This document shows, piece after piece, positions 4,188-5,286 of a stretch of 5,286 nucleotides of DNA. This stretch comes from Calditrichaceae bacterium (GTDB lineage Bacteria > Calditrichota > Calditrichia > Calditrichales > Calditrichaceae): contig JAUXGF010000237.1 of the NCBI GenBank assembly GCA_030622395.1, forward strand, positions 1 to 5,286, read 5' to 3'. The notes beneath the pieces are model-generated. The model saw only the letters and a program-made list of their open reading frames with translations, searched no databases and had not been told where the DNA came from. Within the stretch, counting starts at the first letter, position 1. Each line of letters begins with the position of its first letter. The position numbers were made by a program, and so were the translations under genes.

Positions 4188-5286
4188 TTAAAGAATTCGT
4201 TTGATTGTTTTAAACGTGTTTTTGCGGTAATCGCTATAATTTTCAGCCTGGGGGTCAAGGCTGTTAATATGCACTTCGCTGCTTTGATGGATAAAAGCGG
4301 CGGCGCCGAGACTTATGCCCACATGTGTTATGCGGTTTTCCGTGCCAAAGAAAAACAGGTCGCCGGGCAGAACATTTGAGAATGTTTCATTGGGAACAAT
4401 TTCTTTGCCGGTCAATACTTGCTGACGGGCGTCCCGTGGCAATCGAATGCCGTTAGCCTTAAAAACGATTTGCACAAAACCCGAACAATCATTCCCAACG
4501 CTCGAATTGCCTCCCCATAAATAGGATATTCCCATCATGCTCCGCGCTGTTTTAATGATCGACTCAGCGGTAATTTTTTTATTTTCTTTCTTATTCTTTA
4601 ATAATTCAATACAACAGGTTTTGATAAATCCTTTGCGCCCGTCCGGAGTTTGCGCTTCAGTCCAGATTTTTCCTTTCTTTTCGACCATTAGATTGGCATT
4701 CAAAACAACATTCATTACAGGCGTTGACTTTATGTCCGGCTGCGAATATATCATGGCAAATAAAACGGTAACCCGCGCCCTGTCTGCTTCTTTCCAATTA
4801 CTAAGTCCCTGCGCATCCGCACGGAAAATCGAACCGCCTTCAACCCATCCGATATAATCATAATCCGTTTGAACCTGATACCAATCATTATGCTTTTTTA
4901 ATAAACTCAGTACGCCGCCCATATTCTCCTGATCTAATAATTCAGCGGAATGTTTTGGAGTTCGGCGTAAATGAGCTGTGCATACTTTTACCAAAGCAAA
5001 GCAACTATCCCCGAAAGCGGGATCAGGCAGTTCAAGCAAAGAATCTTGATAACAATTTTTACCGAGCAATGAATCAGCAAGAGTTAACAGCTCTGTTTTG
5101 GCGTCTGAAACAGTGGTCTCCCCTTGCAGAATCCAGTTATTTTTATCTCTATTTAAATTCACCTTAAAAATATTTAAACTTAAATCGGGGGCATATTTTT
5201 TTTGAATTTTAGCGGCGCATTGATTAAAGCATCGAATAACAGCCTGATCGTTTTTTTCGCAAGAAAAAAATAGCGGAAGTAAAAGA
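4188..5286 (-). CDS. NlpC/P60 (C40) murein peptidase lipoprotein with two SH3b domains, 5' end outside window
   Basis: The reading frame is open to the right edge; 365 codons are visible. Numbering from the first visible codon (5285-5283), the frame begins LLLPLFFSC, the end of a signal peptide with a lipobox-like FFS-Cys9. Residues about 29-75 (KYAPDLSLN..., WILQGETTVSDAK) look like a small BON-like module. Two bacterial SH3 domains follow (about 96-156 with YIGWV, and 169-229 with GRKGFI). The C-terminal C40 domain (about 238-359) has the catalytic Cys267 in DCSGFV, His321 in ITHVGI and His333 in FIHQSS. Family members cut the D-gamma-Glu to diamino acid bond of murein peptides that have a free L-Ala end, as in YkfC. 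A GTG at 5162 could be mistaken for the start but has no good ribosome site and would remove the signal peptide. The stop codon is 17 nt before the epimerase start, and the pairing supports murein-peptide processing. The lipid anchor places it in the periplasm or on the outer membrane. Confidence 0.92.
   Translation of the reverse strand, partial: LLLPLFFSCEKNDQAVIRCFNQCAAKIQKKYAPDLSLNIFKVNLNRDKNNWILQGETTVSDAKTELLTLADSLLGKNCYQDSLLELPDPAFGDSCFALVKVCTAHLRRTPKHSAELLDQENMGGVLSLLKKHNDWYQVQTDYDYIGWVEGGSIFRADAQGLSNWKEADRARVTVLFAMIYSQPDIKSTPVMNVVLNANLMVEKKGKIWTEAQTPDGRKGFIKTCCIELLKNKKENKKITAESIIKTARSMMGISYLWGGNSSVGNDCSGFVQIVFKANGIRLPRDARQQVLTGKEIVPNETFSNVLPGDLFFFGTENRITHVGISLGAAAFIHQSSEVHINSLDPQAENYSDYRKNTFKTIKRIL

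Noticed and set aside
4537..4857. 106-codon open frame on the plus strand, antisense to the C40 peptidase
   Set aside because: Lies entirely within a well-supported conserved gene on the other strand, has no ribosome site, and its translation has no recognisable domain.
5160..5162. GTG as the start of the C40 peptidase
   Set aside because: No good Shine-Dalgarno, and the frame continues upstream into a lipoprotein signal and the first part of the BON-like module.

Overview
The window is AT-rich and every gene I can support lies on the minus strand. From right to left these are a 5'-truncated NlpC/P60 (C40) peptidase lipoprotein, a dipeptide epimerase of the enolase superfamily, a class IV branched-chain aminotransferase (ilvE), an acidic lipoprotein with a beta-rich C-terminal domain, and the first two codons of another gene at the left edge. 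The protein styles (tripartite SH3b-C40 lipoprotein, exported epimerase, the IlvE subtype with an ESGPANFF motif, and a lipoprotein/beta-barrel hybrid) suggest the Bacteroidota/FCB superphylum. The strong AAGGAGG ribosome sites ahead of three starts are unlike typical Bacteroidia, so a deeper FCB lineage (Ignavibacteria, Calditrichota, Marinimicrobia or similar) is more likely. This placement is inference.

Right part (3025-5286): two genes 17 nt apart form an operon that probably trims and epimerises peptidoglycan-derived peptides. The C40 enzyme would release L-Ala-D-Glu and the epimerase would convert it to L-Ala-L-Glu, the same pairing as Bacillus subtilis YkfC and YkfB. Here both proteins carry N-terminal export signals: a lipobox on the peptidase and a Tat-like leader on the epimerase. 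The chemistry may therefore happen outside the cytoplasm. The operon ends at a strong intrinsic terminator at 2724-2760.

Middle (1591-2723): ilvE is a single-gene unit with its own possible promoter and a GC-rich hairpin terminator at 1509-1547.

Left part (1-1508): a 160-bp element with 9-bp terminal inverted repeats and three internal hairpins (1164-1323) looks like a MITE or dispersed intergenic repeat. It sits just upstream of the lipoprotein gene. At the left edge a good sigma70-type promoter (40-68) and a strong ribosome site drive a gene that starts at position 7 and leaves the window.

I see no CRISPR array, tRNA, rRNA or full-length transposase gene. The points most worth a second look are the exported epimerase/peptidase pair, the possible internal cytosolic start in the epimerase, the MITE-like element, and the hidden lipoprotein N-terminus of the peptidase.
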